A DNA stretch of 64,000 nucleotides from Citrobacter sp. MGH106 (lineage in GTDB: Bacteria > Pseudomonadota > Gammaproteobacteria > Enterobacterales > Enterobacteriaceae). The stretch spans positions 2,170,001 to 2,234,000 of the forward strand of contig NZ_KQ089822.1 in NCBI RefSeq assembly GCF_001037495.1, written 5' to 3'. The translations under genes and the position numbers were made by a program. How positions within the stretch are numbered: position 1 is the stretch's first letter; each line of letters opens with the position of its first letter. The notes beneath the pieces are model-generated. The model worked only from the letters and a program-made list of their open reading frames with translations. It was not told the origin of the DNA and searched no databases. This document shows, in pieces, positions 19,275 to 29,875 of this stretch.

Positions 19275-19652
19275 ATGTCAAAAATCTACACTGGCGGTTG
19301 TCTGTGCGGTTCAATTCGTTTTACTGCCACCAACCCCAATAATTCACATACCTGCTCCTGTGACATTTGCCGCAAGCATACGGGTGCGCCCACAGTAGTA
19401 TGGATTGAGTTTAATGCCGGGAATGTGGAATGGACAGGCAAATCCGGTAAGCCAACGACGTGGCGTTCTTCGGATACGTCCAGCAGAGCTTTTTGTCAGC
19501 AGTGTGGAAGTTCAGTGGGCGCCATCGATGACGCCCCCGTCATTGCATTATTAGTCGGAGGTTTTGACGATCCGAATGATGCGGATCTTGCTCCGGAGTT
19601 CCACTCTTTTACAGACATGCAACCGACATGGTGGCAAAAAGAGGTTAACTGA
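19275..19652 (+). CDS. GFA/CENP-V domain protein
   Basis: A 125-residue member of the GFA family (glutathione-dependent formaldehyde-activating enzyme-like, zinc-binding). The zinc ligands are visible as GGCLCGSIRF near the start, CSCDICRKHTG around residues 28-38, and FCQQCGSS around residue 74. Many members have no proven substrate, so I assign only the fold. The ATG is preceded by GGCGAGAG. It converges on yneE, whose stop lies 9 bases away. Confidence 0.85.
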   Translation: MSKIYTGGCLCGSIRFTATNPNNSHTCSCDICRKHTGAPTVVWIEFNAGNVEWTGKSGKPTTWRSSDTSSRAFCQQCGSSVGAIDDAPVIALLVGGFDDPNDADLAPEFHSFTDMQPTWWQKEVN

Positions 19653-19660
19653 AATCTCTT

Positions 19661-20575
19661 TTACGTCAGCTGATAATGCTTATCCGGCATGCGCTTAGCT
19701 GGAACAATCGCTTCATCGTTCATCTGCAGCAAATCTATTTCTATCGCATTACAAATAGCATCGAGCGGCAAATCATTATTCTCCGTGCCAAACGGATCTT
19801 CGAGTTCTTCAGCCAGCGTGTCGAGAGAGATAAAGGTATAGGAAATAAGCACTGAGATAAACGGCGTCATATAGTGCAGATCCACCACCAATGCGAATGG
19901 CAGCATGATACAAAACAGATAAACAGTACGATGCAGGATCAACGTGTAGGCAAACGGCACGGGGGTATTCGCAATTCGTTCGCACCCCGCCAGTACCGCT
20001 GACATATCATTTAACCTATTGTTTAAACTATGGAATAATATATCAGAGAGCTGACCGCTGCGCCTGCGAACAGCTAACCATTCCCCCATCAGCAACAGGA
20101 TGCGGTTTGCCGGGGACTGCGAAGCAAACACGGTCTGCAAATCTGTCGCACTGAGGTATTTCACCAGCGGTTCCGACTGTGGCTGCCGGCGCAAAGTCAT
20201 ACGCAAACAGTGCGCAAACGCAATTTGCAAGTTAACGAATTGCCGCAATTCGCCGTCGTCCGGTAAGGTAGTTTTCACTTCGCGCAACAGCGATCGGGAA
20301 GCAATCATCAACTGTCCCCACAAATGCCGGGCTTCAACGTAACGTGAATAGCAGGCGTTGTTGCGAAAACCTAAAAAGATAGCAATTGCGACGCCCAGGA
20401 TGCTAAATGGCGCCAGCGTAAATTTGATACCCAGCATCGTATACCACGGCAGCATGATAATAACGGCGATGGAGAGCAGGAAATTCAGGAGCAGACGTGA
20501 AAAAATCTTGGATAAAACTGAACCGTGCCAGACAAAAATCAGGCGTAGCCAGTGTTGTTGAGGTCGAACGATCAT
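19661..20575 (-). CDS. yneE: Bestrophin-like inner-membrane protein YneE
   Basis: The 304-residue protein belongs to the bacterial bestrophin family of pentameric anion/cation channels. Hydrophobic segments occur around residues 25-60 and 195-230, and a family-like block LEDPFGTENNDLPL lies near the end. The frame is open to 20608, but the ATG at 20575 (MIVRPQQHW) matches the E. coli start and length and has GAAGATA upstream. It lies convergent to the GFA gene and in the same direction as uxaB. Confidence 0.88.
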   Translation of the reverse strand: MIVRPQQHWLRLIFVWHGSVLSKIFSRLLLNFLLSIAVIIMLPWYTMLGIKFTLAPFSILGVAIAIFLGFRNNACYSRYVEARHLWGQLMIASRSLLREVKTTLPDDGELRQFVNLQIAFAHCLRMTLRRQPQSEPLVKYLSATDLQTVFASQSPANRILLLMGEWLAVRRRSGQLSDILFHSLNNRLNDMSAVLAGCERIANTPVPFAYTLILHRTVYLFCIMLPFALVVDLHYMTPFISVLISYTFISLDTLAEELEDPFGTENNDLPLDAICNAIEIDLLQMNDEAIVPAKRMPDKHYQLT

Positions 20576-20751
20576 GGTTATCTTCGAAAAATGTAAAAGC
20601 CGCGCCATTAAACGTGATCGTGATCAATGTTGCAAGCACATCCCGACAGTTAATTCCGCACTTCTACCACTGCAAGAAACAGTCAGCACAAGCGTCACAG
20701 ACTGTATGATTTAAGAGAAACATCCGTATGTTGTAACTAATCAGGCAGTAC

Positions 20752-20776
20752 GAAAAACCCGGCCAGGGCCGGGTTA
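20752..20776 (-). terminator. Rho-independent terminator of uxaB
   Basis: AACCCGGC pairs with GCCGGGTT around a short loop; read on the minus strand it is followed by TTTTT. It starts 13 bases after the uxaB stop codon. Confidence 0.85.
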
Positions 20777-20789
20777 TTGGATCAGCAAA

Positions 20790-22241
20790 TTAGCAAAGCG
20801 GTTTTACGGCTTCACGCATGCCTTTCACCAGAATCGTATCCAGATCGGCAGAAACCTGTTCCACCAGCCCGGGAACCTGCGTCAGGTCCTGTTCCCAGTG
20901 ATCTTTTACAGCCAGAACGGATTTTACCAGCTCTGCGGTGCTGATCTGTCGGTCATGATGCTGAGCCCACAGCTGCTGAAAACGCTCAATCCAATGTGCA
21001 TCATCCTGAACCGGGTAAGACTCACCGTTACGCTCCCCACGATAAAAAGCAATCAACGCCGCCAGAGCGAACGTCAGGCGCGCCGGCAGTTTGCCGCTGG
21101 CCTGCTGCCCTGCCAGCAACTGCGGTAGAATACGGGTGCGGAATTTGGTCATACCGTTCAGCGCAATAGACAGCAACTGATGCTTGATGTAAGGATTACA
21201 GAAACGCCCCGTTACTGCACTGGCGAACGAAGCCAATTCATCACGTGGCAAATCCAGTACCGGAATAATCTCTTCATAGATAGCTTTTTCGACGAAAGCG
21301 CACACCTCGGCATCATTCATCGCTTCACCCACTGTATCCAGGCCAGCCTGGAAGGCCACCGGAACCAGAGCGGTGTGCGCACCGTTCAGAATTGCGACTT
21401 TACGCTCTTTATACGGCTTGATGTCATCCACAATCAGCACATTTAGCGGATATTTATCCAGACGCAGTTCAGACGCTAATGTCTTCGGCCCCTGAATAAC
21501 AAACAGGTAAAAGTGTTCTGCAGTATCAAGGAAGGCATCGTGATAACCCAGCTCCGCTTCAAGCTTCGCGACTTCATCACGCGGATAACCGGTCACAATA
21601 CGGTCCACCAGCGTGGAACAAAATGCGTTTGCCTGATCCAGCCATTGCACAAACGTTTCTGGCAATTCCCATTCCTGAGCGTAACGCAGCACCAAATCAC
21701 GCAGCGCATCGCCATTGTAATCAATCAGCTCGCAAGGAATGATGATCCAGCCTTTATCCAGCGCCCCATCGAAATGGGTGTAGCGCTCGAAAAGCAGACG
21801 GGTCAGTTTTGCCGGGTAGCTCACCGCCGGTGCATCGTCGAATTTGTCACCCGCATGGTAACTAATACCGGCTTCAGTTGTGTTGGAGAAAACAAAGCGC
21901 ATATCAGGATTATGCGCCAGCTTCAGGAACTCATCGTATTCGCTATAGACGCTGATCTCACGGTTAACTGAGCGAATTAAACGCGCCTCGCTAACGGGCT
22001 CTCCTTTTTCATTCAGACCGCGAATGATTGTGGTATAGAGACCATCCTGTGTGCTCAGTGAAGGCGGAAATGTACTTTCGATAGGACGAACAATGACCAC
22101 ACCGGAATTCAGATCGGTATGCTCATTCAGCAGATCAACTTGCCAGTCAACAAAGGCGCGCAGGAAGTTTCCTTCACCAAACTGAATAATACGTTCAGGA
22201 TAGTGAGCACCGGGAAAATCGCGACGATTTAGTGTTTGCAC
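20790..22241 (-). CDS. uxaB: Tagaturonate reductase (altronate oxidoreductase) UxaB
   Basis: A cytosolic NADH-dependent enzyme of 483 residues that reduces D-tagaturonate to D-altronate in galacturonate breakdown. The N-terminal NAD motif [12 protein letters not shown] is at residues 19-30, and the catalytic block [13 protein letters not shown] lies at about residues 285-297. The start is a GTG, as in E. coli, with GGGAACC upstream. A candidate ExuR/UxuR palindrome lies 40 bases upstream. Nearest relatives are in the mannitol dehydrogenase family, like YdfI further on in this window. Confidence 0.95.
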   Translation of the reverse strand: MQTLNRRDFPGAHYPERIIQFGEGNFLRAFVDWQVDLLNEHTDLNSGVVIVRPIESTFPPSLSTQDGLYTTIIRGLNEKGEPVSEARLIRSVNREISVYSEYDEFLKLAHNPDMRFVFSNTTEAGISYHAGDKFDDAPAVSYPAKLTRLLFERYTHFDGALDKGWIIIPCELIDYNGDALRDLVLRYAQEWELPETFVQWLDQANAFCSTLVDRIVTGYPRDEVAKLEAELGYHDAFLDTAEHFYLFVIQGPKTLASELRLDKYPLNVLIVDDIKPYKERKVAILNGAHTALVPVAFQAGLDTVGEAMNDAEVCAFVEKAIYEEIIPVLDLPRDELASFASAVTGRFCNPYIKHQLLSIALNGMTKFRTRILPQLLAGQQASGKLPARLTFALAALIAFYRGERNGESYPVQDDAHWIERFQQLWAQHHDRQISTAELVKSVLAVKDHWEQDLTQVPGLVEQVSADLDTILVKGMREAVKPLC

Positions 22242-22280
22242 AATGGGTTCCCTTTTTGATTAGTCATACAACCTGATTGA

Positions 22281-22291
22281 ATTGGTCCAAT
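22281..22291. promoter_or_regulatory. Candidate ExuR/UxuR operator upstream of uxaB
   Basis: The palindrome ATTGG-T-CCAAT lies 40-50 bases upstream of the uxaB start. It resembles the TTGGT/ACCAA half sites used by the hexuronate repressors. The assignment is by resemblance and position only. Confidence 0.45.
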
Positions 22292-22347
22292 AGGTTAGCA
22301 AACTTTAATACATTGAAACCCTGTTTTGATCAATCCCCGGCGACAAA

Positions 22348-22875
22348 TTAGAGAGTTTTATAGAAAAGTGTGGTCCCGGTCAGCGCCCCATCAGGCATTT
22401 GTGCATAGTCAGGTATGACCCCTACTTTTTGCCAACCGCAATTGTGGTAGAACAACTCAGCGCCACTGCCCGTAGCTGTATCGAGTACCAGCAGCGATTT
22501 ATGTTGTTGACGTGCGCAGTCCTCAAGCGCATTCATCAATTCCCTGGCAACACCGCTACGTCGCGCTGACGGATGTACCAGTAATTTGGCGACATCGGCA
22601 CGATGAGGCTGGTTTTCAGGTTGATCGATAATGAGTTGAACTGTACCAACCAGCGTTCCCTGCGAATTTTCGCTAACAAGAACGATTCTTTCTCCACGGG
22701 TAACGCTTTGCGCAACGCTGGCCCAGAAAGGCAGCGATTTATCACGATTAAAGGGGTAAACAAAACTCACGGATGCGCCGTCATTCACGCACAGCTCAAG
22801 GATATCGCCAAGCTCATTGATTCTCTTCAGAATCTGATCCGCGCTCAGCATAAAACAGGGTTTACAGGTAACCAT
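22348..22875 (-). CDS. GNAT family N-acetyltransferase
   Basis: A 175-residue acetyl-CoA-dependent acetyltransferase of unknown substrate. The acetyl-CoA loop is visible as LLVHPSARRSGVARELM (about residues 97-113), followed by the typical LLVLDT strand and an aromatic FYHNCGW. Its N-terminus up to about residue 40 is less typical. AAGGAG lies just upstream of the ATG. It follows glsB and yneG on the same strand with an 80-base gap, so co-transcription is possible. I do not recall it at this place in E. coli K-12. Confidence 0.82.
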   Translation of the reverse strand: MVTCKPCFMLSADQILKRINELGDILELCVNDGASVSFVYPFNRDKSLPFWASVAQSVTRGERIVLVSENSQGTLVGTVQLIIDQPENQPHRADVAKLLVHPSARRSGVARELMNALEDCARQQHKSLLVLDTATGSGAELFYHNCGWQKVGVIPDYAQMPDGALTGTTLFYKTL

Positions 22876-22955
22876 TTATGCTCCTTAGATAGACTCCTTC
22901 ATACTGCGTTTAACATCTGCACAACACAAGGAGTCGTATCATAGGATTAAGTTAT

Positions 22956-23315
22956 CTATGGCTGGTTCATCTGGATCACTAACCAGTGATAAATTACCGT
23001 GACAACGTAACGTTGCTGCTCTGCGCTTAGCGGTTGTCCCTGGGGAATATCATGCCATTTTGCCAGACACCCGCGACAGCAAGTTGCCGTGGCATGTTGG
23101 GCGATAAACACCGGGTGTCCACGCATCGGTGTTTGCTTGCCATCATTAACGGGATATGCCGGTGCCAGTCGTTTAGCAATAAAGTCTGCAGCATGTTGTT
23201 CAATAACCGGCGCACCTTTATCTCTGCAGTACTGCCTTTCTTTCTCACCAAGGCGAAACCGTGAACGAAATGTCGACTTCGCCAGTCGGGAAAAAAGTGG
23301 ATCAAGCGAAATCAT
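22956..23315 (-). CDS. yneG: DUF4186 protein YneG
   Basis: The 119-residue protein belongs to the YneG/DUF4186 family of unknown function. Visible features are a basic N-terminus (RSRFRLGEKE), the block MRGHPVFIAQHATATCCRGC with paired cysteines, and an aromatic C-terminus. Its ATG overlaps the glsB stop as ATGA, so the two are translationally coupled, as in E. coli. Confidence 0.88.
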   Translation of the reverse strand: MISLDPLFSRLAKSTFRSRFRLGEKERQYCRDKGAPVIEQHAADFIAKRLAPAYPVNDGKQTPMRGHPVFIAQHATATCCRGCLAKWHDIPQGQPLSAEQQRYVVTVIYHWLVIQMNQP

Positions 23316-24241
23316 CAGTAAACTGAGCGCCCCAGTTGTTGGGTTAACTGTTCCAGTACTGCGATCCCTGCCAGTGAATTTCCTGCGGGATCCAGTTCCG
23401 GACTCCAGACTGCAATCGCCATCTCATGCGGCACAATCGCTACAATTCCACCGCCGACGCCGGATTTCGCCGGAAGTCCGACCCGCCACGCAAATTCACC
23501 TGCGTTCTGATACATACCACTGGTCGCCATCAGTGCATTAATCTGCCGGGCCTGCAGTGGCGTGACCACCGGCTCATTAAGATGAAAGGCATGACCCTGA
23601 TTGGCCAAAAACACGAAGGTACGCGCCAGCTCCACACAACTCATCTTAAGCGCGCAGTAGTGGAAGTAATTTTGCAGAACAGTAGTGACATCATGGTGAA
23701 AATTACCAAAGGATTTCATGAGCCAGGCAATCGCTGCATTGCGGGCCGAATGCTCAAACTCCGAGCGGGCGACCGTCGCATCATAGGCAATATCCGAAAC
23801 GCCACTAAGCGCCCGAACGACTTCAAGCATGCGCTGGCGCGGTGCGCTTAGACGGCCTTGCAGCATATCGCAGACCACCAGTGCTCCGGCGTTGATGAAG
23901 GGATTGCGTGGTATCCCCTGTTCCATTTCAAGCTGAACCAGAGAATTAAACGGATGTCCTGAGGGATCCTTGCCTACACGCTGCCAGATCTCCTCTTCCT
24001 GATAATGACGCATCGCCACGACAAGGCTGAGCACCTTCGAAATTGACTGAATTGAAAAACGCTCCTGCGCATCGCCCGCCTGATAGTGCTGACCATCAAC
24101 GGTACAAATGGCAATGCCCAGTTTTGAACCATCGACGGAAGCTAATGCGGGGATGTAATCAGCGACTTTACCCTGACCAATCAGCGGGCGAACCTGCTGC
24201 ACAATGGTCTCTAAAATTGAATTGTCCATGGCCCTGGCCAC
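23315..24241 (-). CDS. glsB: Glutaminase 2 GlsB
   Basis: A 308-residue cytosolic glutaminase that hydrolyses glutamine to glutamate and ammonia. The serine-type active motif SISK is at residues 66-69, with conserved FINAGAL and PAKSGVGGG blocks further on. Length and N-terminus match E. coli GlsB (YneH). The start is GTG at 24241, supported by AAGGAG seven bases upstream. A strong hairpin lies immediately upstream of that ribosome site. Downstream, yneG overlaps by 4 bases. Confidence 0.94.
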   Translation of the reverse strand: MARAMDNSILETIVQQVRPLIGQGKVADYIPALASVDGSKLGIAICTVDGQHYQAGDAQERFSIQSISKVLSLVVAMRHYQEEEIWQRVGKDPSGHPFNSLVQLEMEQGIPRNPFINAGALVVCDMLQGRLSAPRQRMLEVVRALSGVSDIAYDATVARSEFEHSARNAAIAWLMKSFGNFHHDVTTVLQNYFHYCALKMSCVELARTFVFLANQGHAFHLNEPVVTPLQARQINALMATSGMYQNAGEFAWRVGLPAKSGVGGGIVAIVPHEMAIAVWSPELDPAGNSLAGIAVLEQLTQQLGRSVY

Positions 24242-24254
24242 AACATGCTCCTTG

Positions 24255-24279
24255 CTCGCAGGTCTGAAAGGCCTGCGAG
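24255..24279. promoter_or_regulatory. Hairpin directly upstream of the glsB ribosome-binding site
   Basis: CTCGCAGG and CCTGCGAG form a perfect 8-base stem with a 9-base loop. It ends one or two bases before the glsB AAGGAG and begins 25 bases after the chemoreceptor stop codon. It lacks a T-run. It could act on glsB translation or mark the end of the upstream mRNA. Confidence 0.5.
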
Positions 24280-24303
24280 TATAACAGAGCTGAATACACA
24301 GCG

Positions 24304-25881
24304 TCAGACCGGAAGACGGAATCTGGCAACGGCCTGCATTAACTGATGGGATTCATTATGCAGTTGCAGGGACGATTCAGATGCAGCATTCACCAGTTCA
24401 CTGGTTTGCATGGCAGCACGGTTAAGCGACTGCAACTGGTTGGTCAACCGATGAATACTGCTCCCCTGATTGAGGGTCGCACCTGAAATATCATTCAGTA
24501 AATCCCCCAGGTTTTCCACTAATGAGATAACCTGATGTAAATTCTCATCCAGCACGTTAACCGCATTGAACCCCTCTTCAATCCCCAGTAAGGAATGATG
24601 AATCAACGCCTGAATATTCTGCGTAGACTGGCTACTTTTTTGCGCCAACAATCCAACCTCTTTTGCAACTACCGCAAACCCGCGCCCTTGCTCCCCGGCG
24701 TGCGCCGCTTCAATGGCCGCATTTAACGCCAGAATTTTCGTCTGAAAAGCGATAGTGTCGATAAGCGTTATAATTCCACGCATTTCTGATGACCGGGCCA
24801 CAATAGCCTGCATTGACTGGTTTACCGTTGCCATCATGCGATCGCCACCAGCAGCGATATCCCGAGCCTGCACAGCACGCTGATTAGCCAGTTGGGCAAA
24901 ACCACTGTTATCTTCCACATGCGTTTCCAGAAACGAAATATGCGAAGTGACGGAATTCAGTTCCTCACTTTGTTTTGCCGACTGCTGATACAACTGCTTA
25001 TTACTTTGCGCAAGTTGGCTGATATTCCCCACCATTGATGTTGTGGCATCATTAACTTGCTGCACCAACACACGCAATCCCTGCTGCATTGCATCAATTC
25101 GTGAGCTTAGCTGTGAAACCTCACGATTAAACTGGCTCACAACTGGCGTCGGCCGGGAAAGATCGCCCGCCGCCAGAATATCAATATGATCTATTAGCTG
25201 CCGTAAAGGAGTGATAACCCAGCGGGACATTCCCCACCAGACCTGAATCGCAATGACTACCAGCACGACAGGGATAAATAAAAAAAGATGCTGCAACCCT
25301 TCGAGACTGGTCAAAAGTTGCTGCCGCCCGGCTTCAACTCGCCGTCCGCCATCTTTCTGAAAGCGTGCATAGTTTTCGTTAAAATCCGTCTGAAACGCCT
25401 GAGCAGGAACGGCAAAAAACGCATCAATAGAATTGGTTTGCATCAGTCCATCCGCCTGTTCCTGAATTCCGCTATAAAAGCGCTGATAACTCGTCATCAG
25501 TTCAGGATCCTGATGAGGGTTCATGCTGATCCAGGAATCCCAGGCATTTTTTGACTGCGTCAGTGCGCGATACGCCTCCTCCATTAGCGGGCGCCAACTC
25601 CCCTCCGAGCCAGTAGCGGCGTCCTGCATAAAATAGACCCCGGCACGGTTAAGCAAATCGCTGGCGGACAATAGCGCAACCCTCGCCTCATCGACCTTCG
25701 CCTGCTGCAAAAGCGCTAATTGATTACGTTGCTCATTATGTTGAGCATCAGTGACAGAATCGGAAAGCATTAACGAAGTCGCCACCTGCAAAACAGAGAA
25801 CAGCGTAATAATGCAGAAAATACCGGTTAACAGACCAAACTGACGGGAAACAAGGCGACGAAAAATTTGCATTAAGTTCAT
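24304..25881 (-). CDS. Methyl-accepting chemotaxis protein
   Basis: A 525-residue transmembrane chemoreceptor. TM1 is at about residues 15-36, followed by a four-helix periplasmic sensor domain of Tar/Tsr type, then TM2 at about 200-222, a HAMP domain and the signalling hairpin ([20 protein letters not shown], then [13 protein letters not shown]). It differs from the Tsr consensus QTN and AARAG at the tip (K for N, H for R). It ends RFRLPV, without the NWETF-type tail that tethers CheR/CheB. The ATG at 25881 has AGAAGAG upstream; the frame is open to 25941. The ligand is unknown. Confidence 0.88.
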   Translation of the reverse strand: MNLMQIFRRLVSRQFGLLTGIFCIITLFSVLQVATSLMLSDSVTDAQHNEQRNQLALLQQAKVDEARVALLSASDLLNRAGVYFMQDAATGSEGSWRPLMEEAYRALTQSKNAWDSWISMNPHQDPELMTSYQRFYSGIQEQADGLMQTNSIDAFFAVPAQAFQTDFNENYARFQKDGGRRVEAGRQQLLTSLEGLQHLFLFIPVVLVVIAIQVWWGMSRWVITPLRQLIDHIDILAAGDLSRPTPVVSQFNREVSQLSSRIDAMQQGLRVLVQQVNDATTSMVGNISQLAQSNKQLYQQSAKQSEELNSVTSHISFLETHVEDNSGFAQLANQRAVQARDIAAGGDRMMATVNQSMQAIVARSSEMRGIITLIDTIAFQTKILALNAAIEAAHAGEQGRGFAVVAKEVGLLAQKSSQSTQNIQALIHHSLLGIEEGFNAVNVLDENLHQVISLVENLGDLLNDISGATLNQGSSIHRLTNQLQSLNRAAMQTSELVNAASESSLQLHNESHQLMQAVARFRLPV

Positions 25882-25983
25882 AATACTCTTCTGTATCAAA
25901 GCGTTAAACGCGAGTGTACGCAGAGTAAATGACAGAAACATGGCAGAAATAAGACAGGTGCCCCCTTAGAGGCACCAGTAAGA

Positions 25984-27372
25984 TCAGATACGGTTTTTCC
26001 AGACGGTCTGCACATTACAAAACTCATGCAGACCAAAATGCGAAAGCTCGCGACCAAAGCCACTTTTCTTCACGCCACCAAAAGCGACGCGTGCATCACT
26101 CGCACTAAAGCCATTGATAAACACACCGCCACACTCCAGACGTGAGGCCATTTCCTGAGCCAGCGCCTCATCAGCGGTGAAAAGTGTTGCCGACAAACCA
26201 AAATCACTGTCATTGGCGAGCGCTAACGCATGCTCAGCATTTTTCGCCACGGTGATCGCCGCGACCGGACCAAACAACTCCTGACGGAAAGCCGTCATTT
26301 CAGGGGTCACATCGCCCAGTACCGTCACAGCATAATAGTTACCCTTGCCGGCAATTTTTTCCCCACCCAGTAGCAATCGTGCCCCTTGCGCCAGCGAGGC
26401 TTCTACCTGCTGATGCAGTTCATCACGCAGATCAAAACGAGCCATCGGTCCGAGTTCATTCTCTTCATTCAACGGAGAACCCATCTTTAACGCACTGGCA
26501 GCTGCCACAAAACGTTCAGTAAATTCTGCCGCAATCCCTTCTTCAACGATAAAGCGCTTTGCCGCAGCACAAACCTGTCCGGTATTCTGATAACGCCCTG
26601 CTACAGCGGCCTTAACAGCCAGATCCAGATCGGCATCATTGAGGACAATAAACGGATCGGAACCGCCAAGCTCCAGCACGCATTTCTTGAGCGCCGCTCC
26701 GGCCTGAGCGCCTATCGCCGCGCCAGCACGCACACTGCCGGTCACCGTTACCGCCGCAATACGTGGGTCATTGATCATTTGGCTGACCCCGGCATTATCT
26801 GCATTAACCCAGTTATAGACGCCAACAGGTATTGCGGCATCAGCAAACACCTGCGCGATTATCTCCGCACATCCGGTCACGTTAGGCGCATGCTTTAACA
26901 AATAGCCATTCCCGGCCAGCAAAACTGGCACTGCACCACGCATGACCTGCCAGAGTGGGAAGTTCCACGGCATTACCGCCAGAATTGTGCCCAAAGGGCG
27001 ATACTCAATCACCGCCTGCTGATTCTCAACCAGCGTTGGTTCCGGTTTAAGCATCGCCGGACCATGTTCTGCATACCAGTCGCATAAGGCGGCGGACTTC
27101 GCAACTTCAGCACGAGCCTGTCTGAGTGGCTTGCCCATTTCATGCGAAATGCACTGAGCCATTTCTTCTGCACGCAGGCGAAGTGCCTGTCCGACATTAC
27201 GTAGCATCTGCGCCCGATACGCAACGGTCGTAAGTTTCCATTCATTGAATCCACGTGCTGCAAGGTCTAGTGCATGTGCAATCTCATCAGCACTGGCCCA
27301 CGGCATCGCCGTTAATATTTCGCCATTGGAGGGATCGACGGAAATAGCATGTGTTGCTGCTGTGATGGTCAT
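25984..27372 (-). CDS. sad: Succinate-semialdehyde dehydrogenase (NAD+) Sad
   Basis: A cytosolic aldehyde dehydrogenase of 462 residues that oxidises succinate semialdehyde to succinate, for GABA and related nitrogen-source use. The catalytic cysteine is in NTGQVCAAAKR (about residue 262), the general-base glutamate in LELGGSDP (about residue 228), and MPWNFPLWQ marks the NAD site. Length and start equal E. coli YneI/Sad. It is divergent from its likely regulator gene yneJ. Confidence 0.94.
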   Translation of the reverse strand: MTITAATHAISVDPSNGEILTAMPWASADEIAHALDLAARGFNEWKLTTVAYRAQMLRNVGQALRLRAEEMAQCISHEMGKPLRQARAEVAKSAALCDWYAEHGPAMLKPEPTLVENQQAVIEYRPLGTILAVMPWNFPLWQVMRGAVPVLLAGNGYLLKHAPNVTGCAEIIAQVFADAAIPVGVYNWVNADNAGVSQMINDPRIAAVTVTGSVRAGAAIGAQAGAALKKCVLELGGSDPFIVLNDADLDLAVKAAVAGRYQNTGQVCAAAKRFIVEEGIAAEFTERFVAAASALKMGSPLNEENELGPMARFDLRDELHQQVEASLAQGARLLLGGEKIAGKGNYYAVTVLGDVTPEMTAFRQELFGPVAAITVAKNAEHALALANDSDFGLSATLFTADEALAQEMASRLECGGVFINGFSASDARVAFGGVKKSGFGRELSHFGLHEFCNVQTVWKNRI

Positions 27373-27477
27373 AGGTCTTACTCTCTTTATCGCAGGATAT
27401 GGTTATATCATGAGCGTATTTACTCTTTATGAAAAATGAATAATATTAACCACACCATTCACGAATAGAGAAAAACA

Positions 27478-28353
27478 ATGGATCTGACGCAACTGGAAAT
27501 GTTCAATGCTGTTGCAGAGACCGGCAGCATTACGCAGGCGGCCGCAAAGGTACACCGTGTGCCATCCAATCTCACTACGCGTATTCGCCAGCTTGAAGCC
27601 GATCTGGGCGTCGATCTGTTTATTCGTGAAAACCAGCGTCTCAGGCTTTCCCCCTCCGGGCATAACTTTCTACGCTACAGCCAGCGGATCCTGGCATTAG
27701 TGCAAGAAGCGAGAATGGTTGTCGCCGGGGATGAACCGCAAGGACTGTTCTCTCTCGGATCGCTTGAAAGTACAGCGGCGGTCCGCATCCCTGCAACACT
27801 GGCGGAATATAATCAACGCTACCCCAAAATCCAGTTTGCGCTGGCAACAGGCCCCTCAGGCACCATGCTGGACGGTGTACTGGAAGGTACGCTGAATGCC
27901 GCATTTGTTGACGGTCCGATTACTCACCCAGGGCTAGAAGGAATGCCGGTATACCGTGAGGAGATGATGATTGTTACCCCCCACGGACACGCCCCGATCC
28001 ATCGGGCCAGCGACGTCAATGGTTGCAGTATTTACGCCTTTCGCGCTAATTGCTCATACCGCCGCCATTTTGAAAGCTGGTTTCATGCCGATCGCGCAAT
28101 GCCTGGCACAATCCATGAAATGGAGTCGTATCATGGCATGCTCACCTGCGTCATCGCCGGAGCCGGAATTGCGCTAATACCGCGTTCAATGCTGGAAAGT
28201 ATGCCGGGGCATCATCAGGTTAACGCCTGGCCGCTTAGTGAAAACTGGCGTTGGCTGAATACCTGGCTGGTCTGGCGTCGTGGGGGCATGACGCGGCAAC
28301 TGGAGGCGTTCATTGAAGTACTGACCCCTCAACTCTCACAAAACTCAGATTAA
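27478..28353 (+). CDS. yneJ: LysR-type transcriptional regulator YneJ/PtrR
   Basis: A 291-residue LysR-family regulator. The N-terminal winged helix is at residues 1-60 ([21 protein letters not shown]), and the effector domain at about 90-290. It is divergently transcribed from sad with a 105-base intergenic region, the classic arrangement for a LysR regulator and its target; E. coli YneJ is reported to control sad. GAGAAAAAC precedes the ATG. Confidence 0.92.
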   Translation: MDLTQLEMFNAVAETGSITQAAAKVHRVPSNLTTRIRQLEADLGVDLFIRENQRLRLSPSGHNFLRYSQRILALVQEARMVVAGDEPQGLFSLGSLESTAAVRIPATLAEYNQRYPKIQFALATGPSGTMLDGVLEGTLNAAFVDGPITHPGLEGMPVYREEMMIVTPHGHAPIHRASDVNGCSIYAFRANCSYRRHFESWFHADRAMPGTIHEMESYHGMLTCVIAGAGIALIPRSMLESMPGHHQVNAWPLSENWRWLNTWLVWRRGGMTRQLEAFIEVLTPQLSQNSD

Positions 28354-28454
28354 CCGACGTCAGTCAAATGGCGATGACAAGGAGCGATTCTCACTCCTCT
28401 TATCGTGTGAATCCGCCATAACTGCCGTCAGACTGGTCATATGTGCGATACCGA

Positions 28455-28475
28455 ATAAGTGACAACGTCACTTAT
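28455..28475. promoter_or_regulatory. Perfect inverted repeat between yneJ and sotB
   Basis: ATAAGTGAC-AAC-GTCACTTAT is a perfect 9-base inverted repeat with a 3-base centre, 100 bases after yneJ and 170 before sotB. It has no T-run, so it looks more like an operator for a dimeric regulator than a terminator. The regulator is unknown. Confidence 0.5.
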
Positions 28476-28644
28476 CATGGCTTTATGATTAGACCTCATC
28501 TCTTCTTCTGTTCGTATTACAACGTGACCAGCCTGTAACATACGGGAAAAAAACGAGATCTGAATCACGAAATGTTTGTATTTTAGCCAGTAAACGTTTT
28601 AAGATCATGGCCTCACCTTTTCGCAACTAACCCGACTAATTTAT

Positions 28645-29838
28645 ATGACAACAAACACTGTTTCCCGCAAGGTCGCGTGGCTACGGGTAGTTACGCTTGC
28701 AATTGCCGCTTTTATTTTTAATACCACTGAGTTCGTCCCCGTTGGTTTGCTGTCAGACATCGCGCAAAGTTTTGGTATGCAGACCGCTCAGGTCGGGATC
28801 ATGTTGACAATCTATGCCTGGGTTGTCGCACTGATGTCGCTGCCTTTTATGCTGCTCATCAGCCAGGTCGAACGGCGCAAACTTCTTATTTGCCTTTTCA
28901 TTCTGTTCATCGCCAGTCATGTGCTCTCTTTTCTGGCGTGGAATTTTACTGTGCTGGTTATTAGCCGTATTGGTATTGCTTTTGCGCACGCCATTTTCTG
29001 GTCAATTACCGCATCGCTGGCCATCCGGCTGGCACCTGCCGGTAAACGTGCGCAGGCTTTGAGCCTGATTGCCACCGGGACCGCACTGGCGATGGTGTTA
29101 GGTCTGCCGATCGGGCGTATCGTCGGTCAGTATTTTGGCTGGCGCACCACCTTCTTCGCTATCGGTATGGGCGCACTTGTTACCCTGGTCTGTCTGGTTA
29201 AACTGCTACCAAAACTGCCCAGCGAACATTCCGGTTCTTTAAAAAGTCTTCCACTGTTGTTCCGTCGTCCGGCACTGATGAGCCTCTATCTGTTGACGGT
29301 TATTGTAGTCACCGCGCACTACACCGCTTACAGCTATATAGAGCCTTTCGTTCAGACCGTCGCCGGACTAAGCGCAAACTTCGCTACCGTGCTACTGCTG
29401 ATTCTGGGCGGGGCTGGCATTATCGGCAGCATTATCTTTGGCAAACTGGGGAATCAATACTCCTCCGCGCTGATAGGTAGTGCCATCGCATTGTTGACGG
29501 TGTGCCTGGTACTGTTGCTTCCTGCAGCCGACAGCGAAATGCACCTTGCCATACTGAGTATTTTCTGGGGTATTGCCATTATGGTGATAGGTCTGGGGAT
29601 GCAGGTGAAAGTGCTGGCGCTGGCACCGGATGCCACCGATGTTGCCATGGCGCTGTTCTCCGGTATTTTTAATATTGGTATTGGCGCAGGAGCGCTGGTG
29701 GGAAATCAGGTGAGCCTGCACTGGTCAATGTCTACGATTGGCTACGTAGGTGCCCTACCTGCCGTTATTGCACTGATATGGGCGGTGATTATATTTCGCA
29801 AATGGCCAGTTACGCTGGAAGAACAGCCTCAGCAGTAG
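28645..29838 (+). CDS. sotB: Sugar/arabinose efflux MFS transporter SotB
   Basis: The 397-residue inner-membrane transporter exports arabinose, lactose and IPTG in E. coli (YdeA/SotB). Twelve hydrophobic segments are visible. The [11 protein letters not shown] sequence in TM1 and the loop-2 region [11 protein letters not shown] fit the DHA1 sugar-efflux group. The start matches E. coli. It is convergent with marC and shares a bidirectional terminator. Confidence 0.92.
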   Translation: MTTNTVSRKVAWLRVVTLAIAAFIFNTTEFVPVGLLSDIAQSFGMQTAQVGIMLTIYAWVVALMSLPFMLLISQVERRKLLICLFILFIASHVLSFLAWNFTVLVISRIGIAFAHAIFWSITASLAIRLAPAGKRAQALSLIATGTALAMVLGLPIGRIVGQYFGWRTTFFAIGMGALVTLVCLVKLLPKLPSEHSGSLKSLPLLFRRPALMSLYLLTVIVVTAHYTAYSYIEPFVQTVAGLSANFATVLLLILGGAGIIGSIIFGKLGNQYSSALIGSAIALLTVCLVLLLPAADSEMHLAILSIFWGIAIMVIGLGMQVKVLALAPDATDVAMALFSGIFNIGIGAGALVGNQVSLHWSMSTIGYVGALPAVIALIWAVIIFRKWPVTLEEQPQQ

Positions 29839-29845
29839 TGAAAAC

Positions 29846-29871
29846 CAGGCCCGACAGGAATATCGGGCCTG
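29846..29871. terminator. Bidirectional terminator between sotB and marC
   Basis: CAGGCCCGA and TCGGGCCTG pair perfectly around an 8-base loop. T-rich tails occur on both strands, serving the convergent sotB and marC. Confidence 0.82.
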
Positions 29872-29875
29872 TTGT

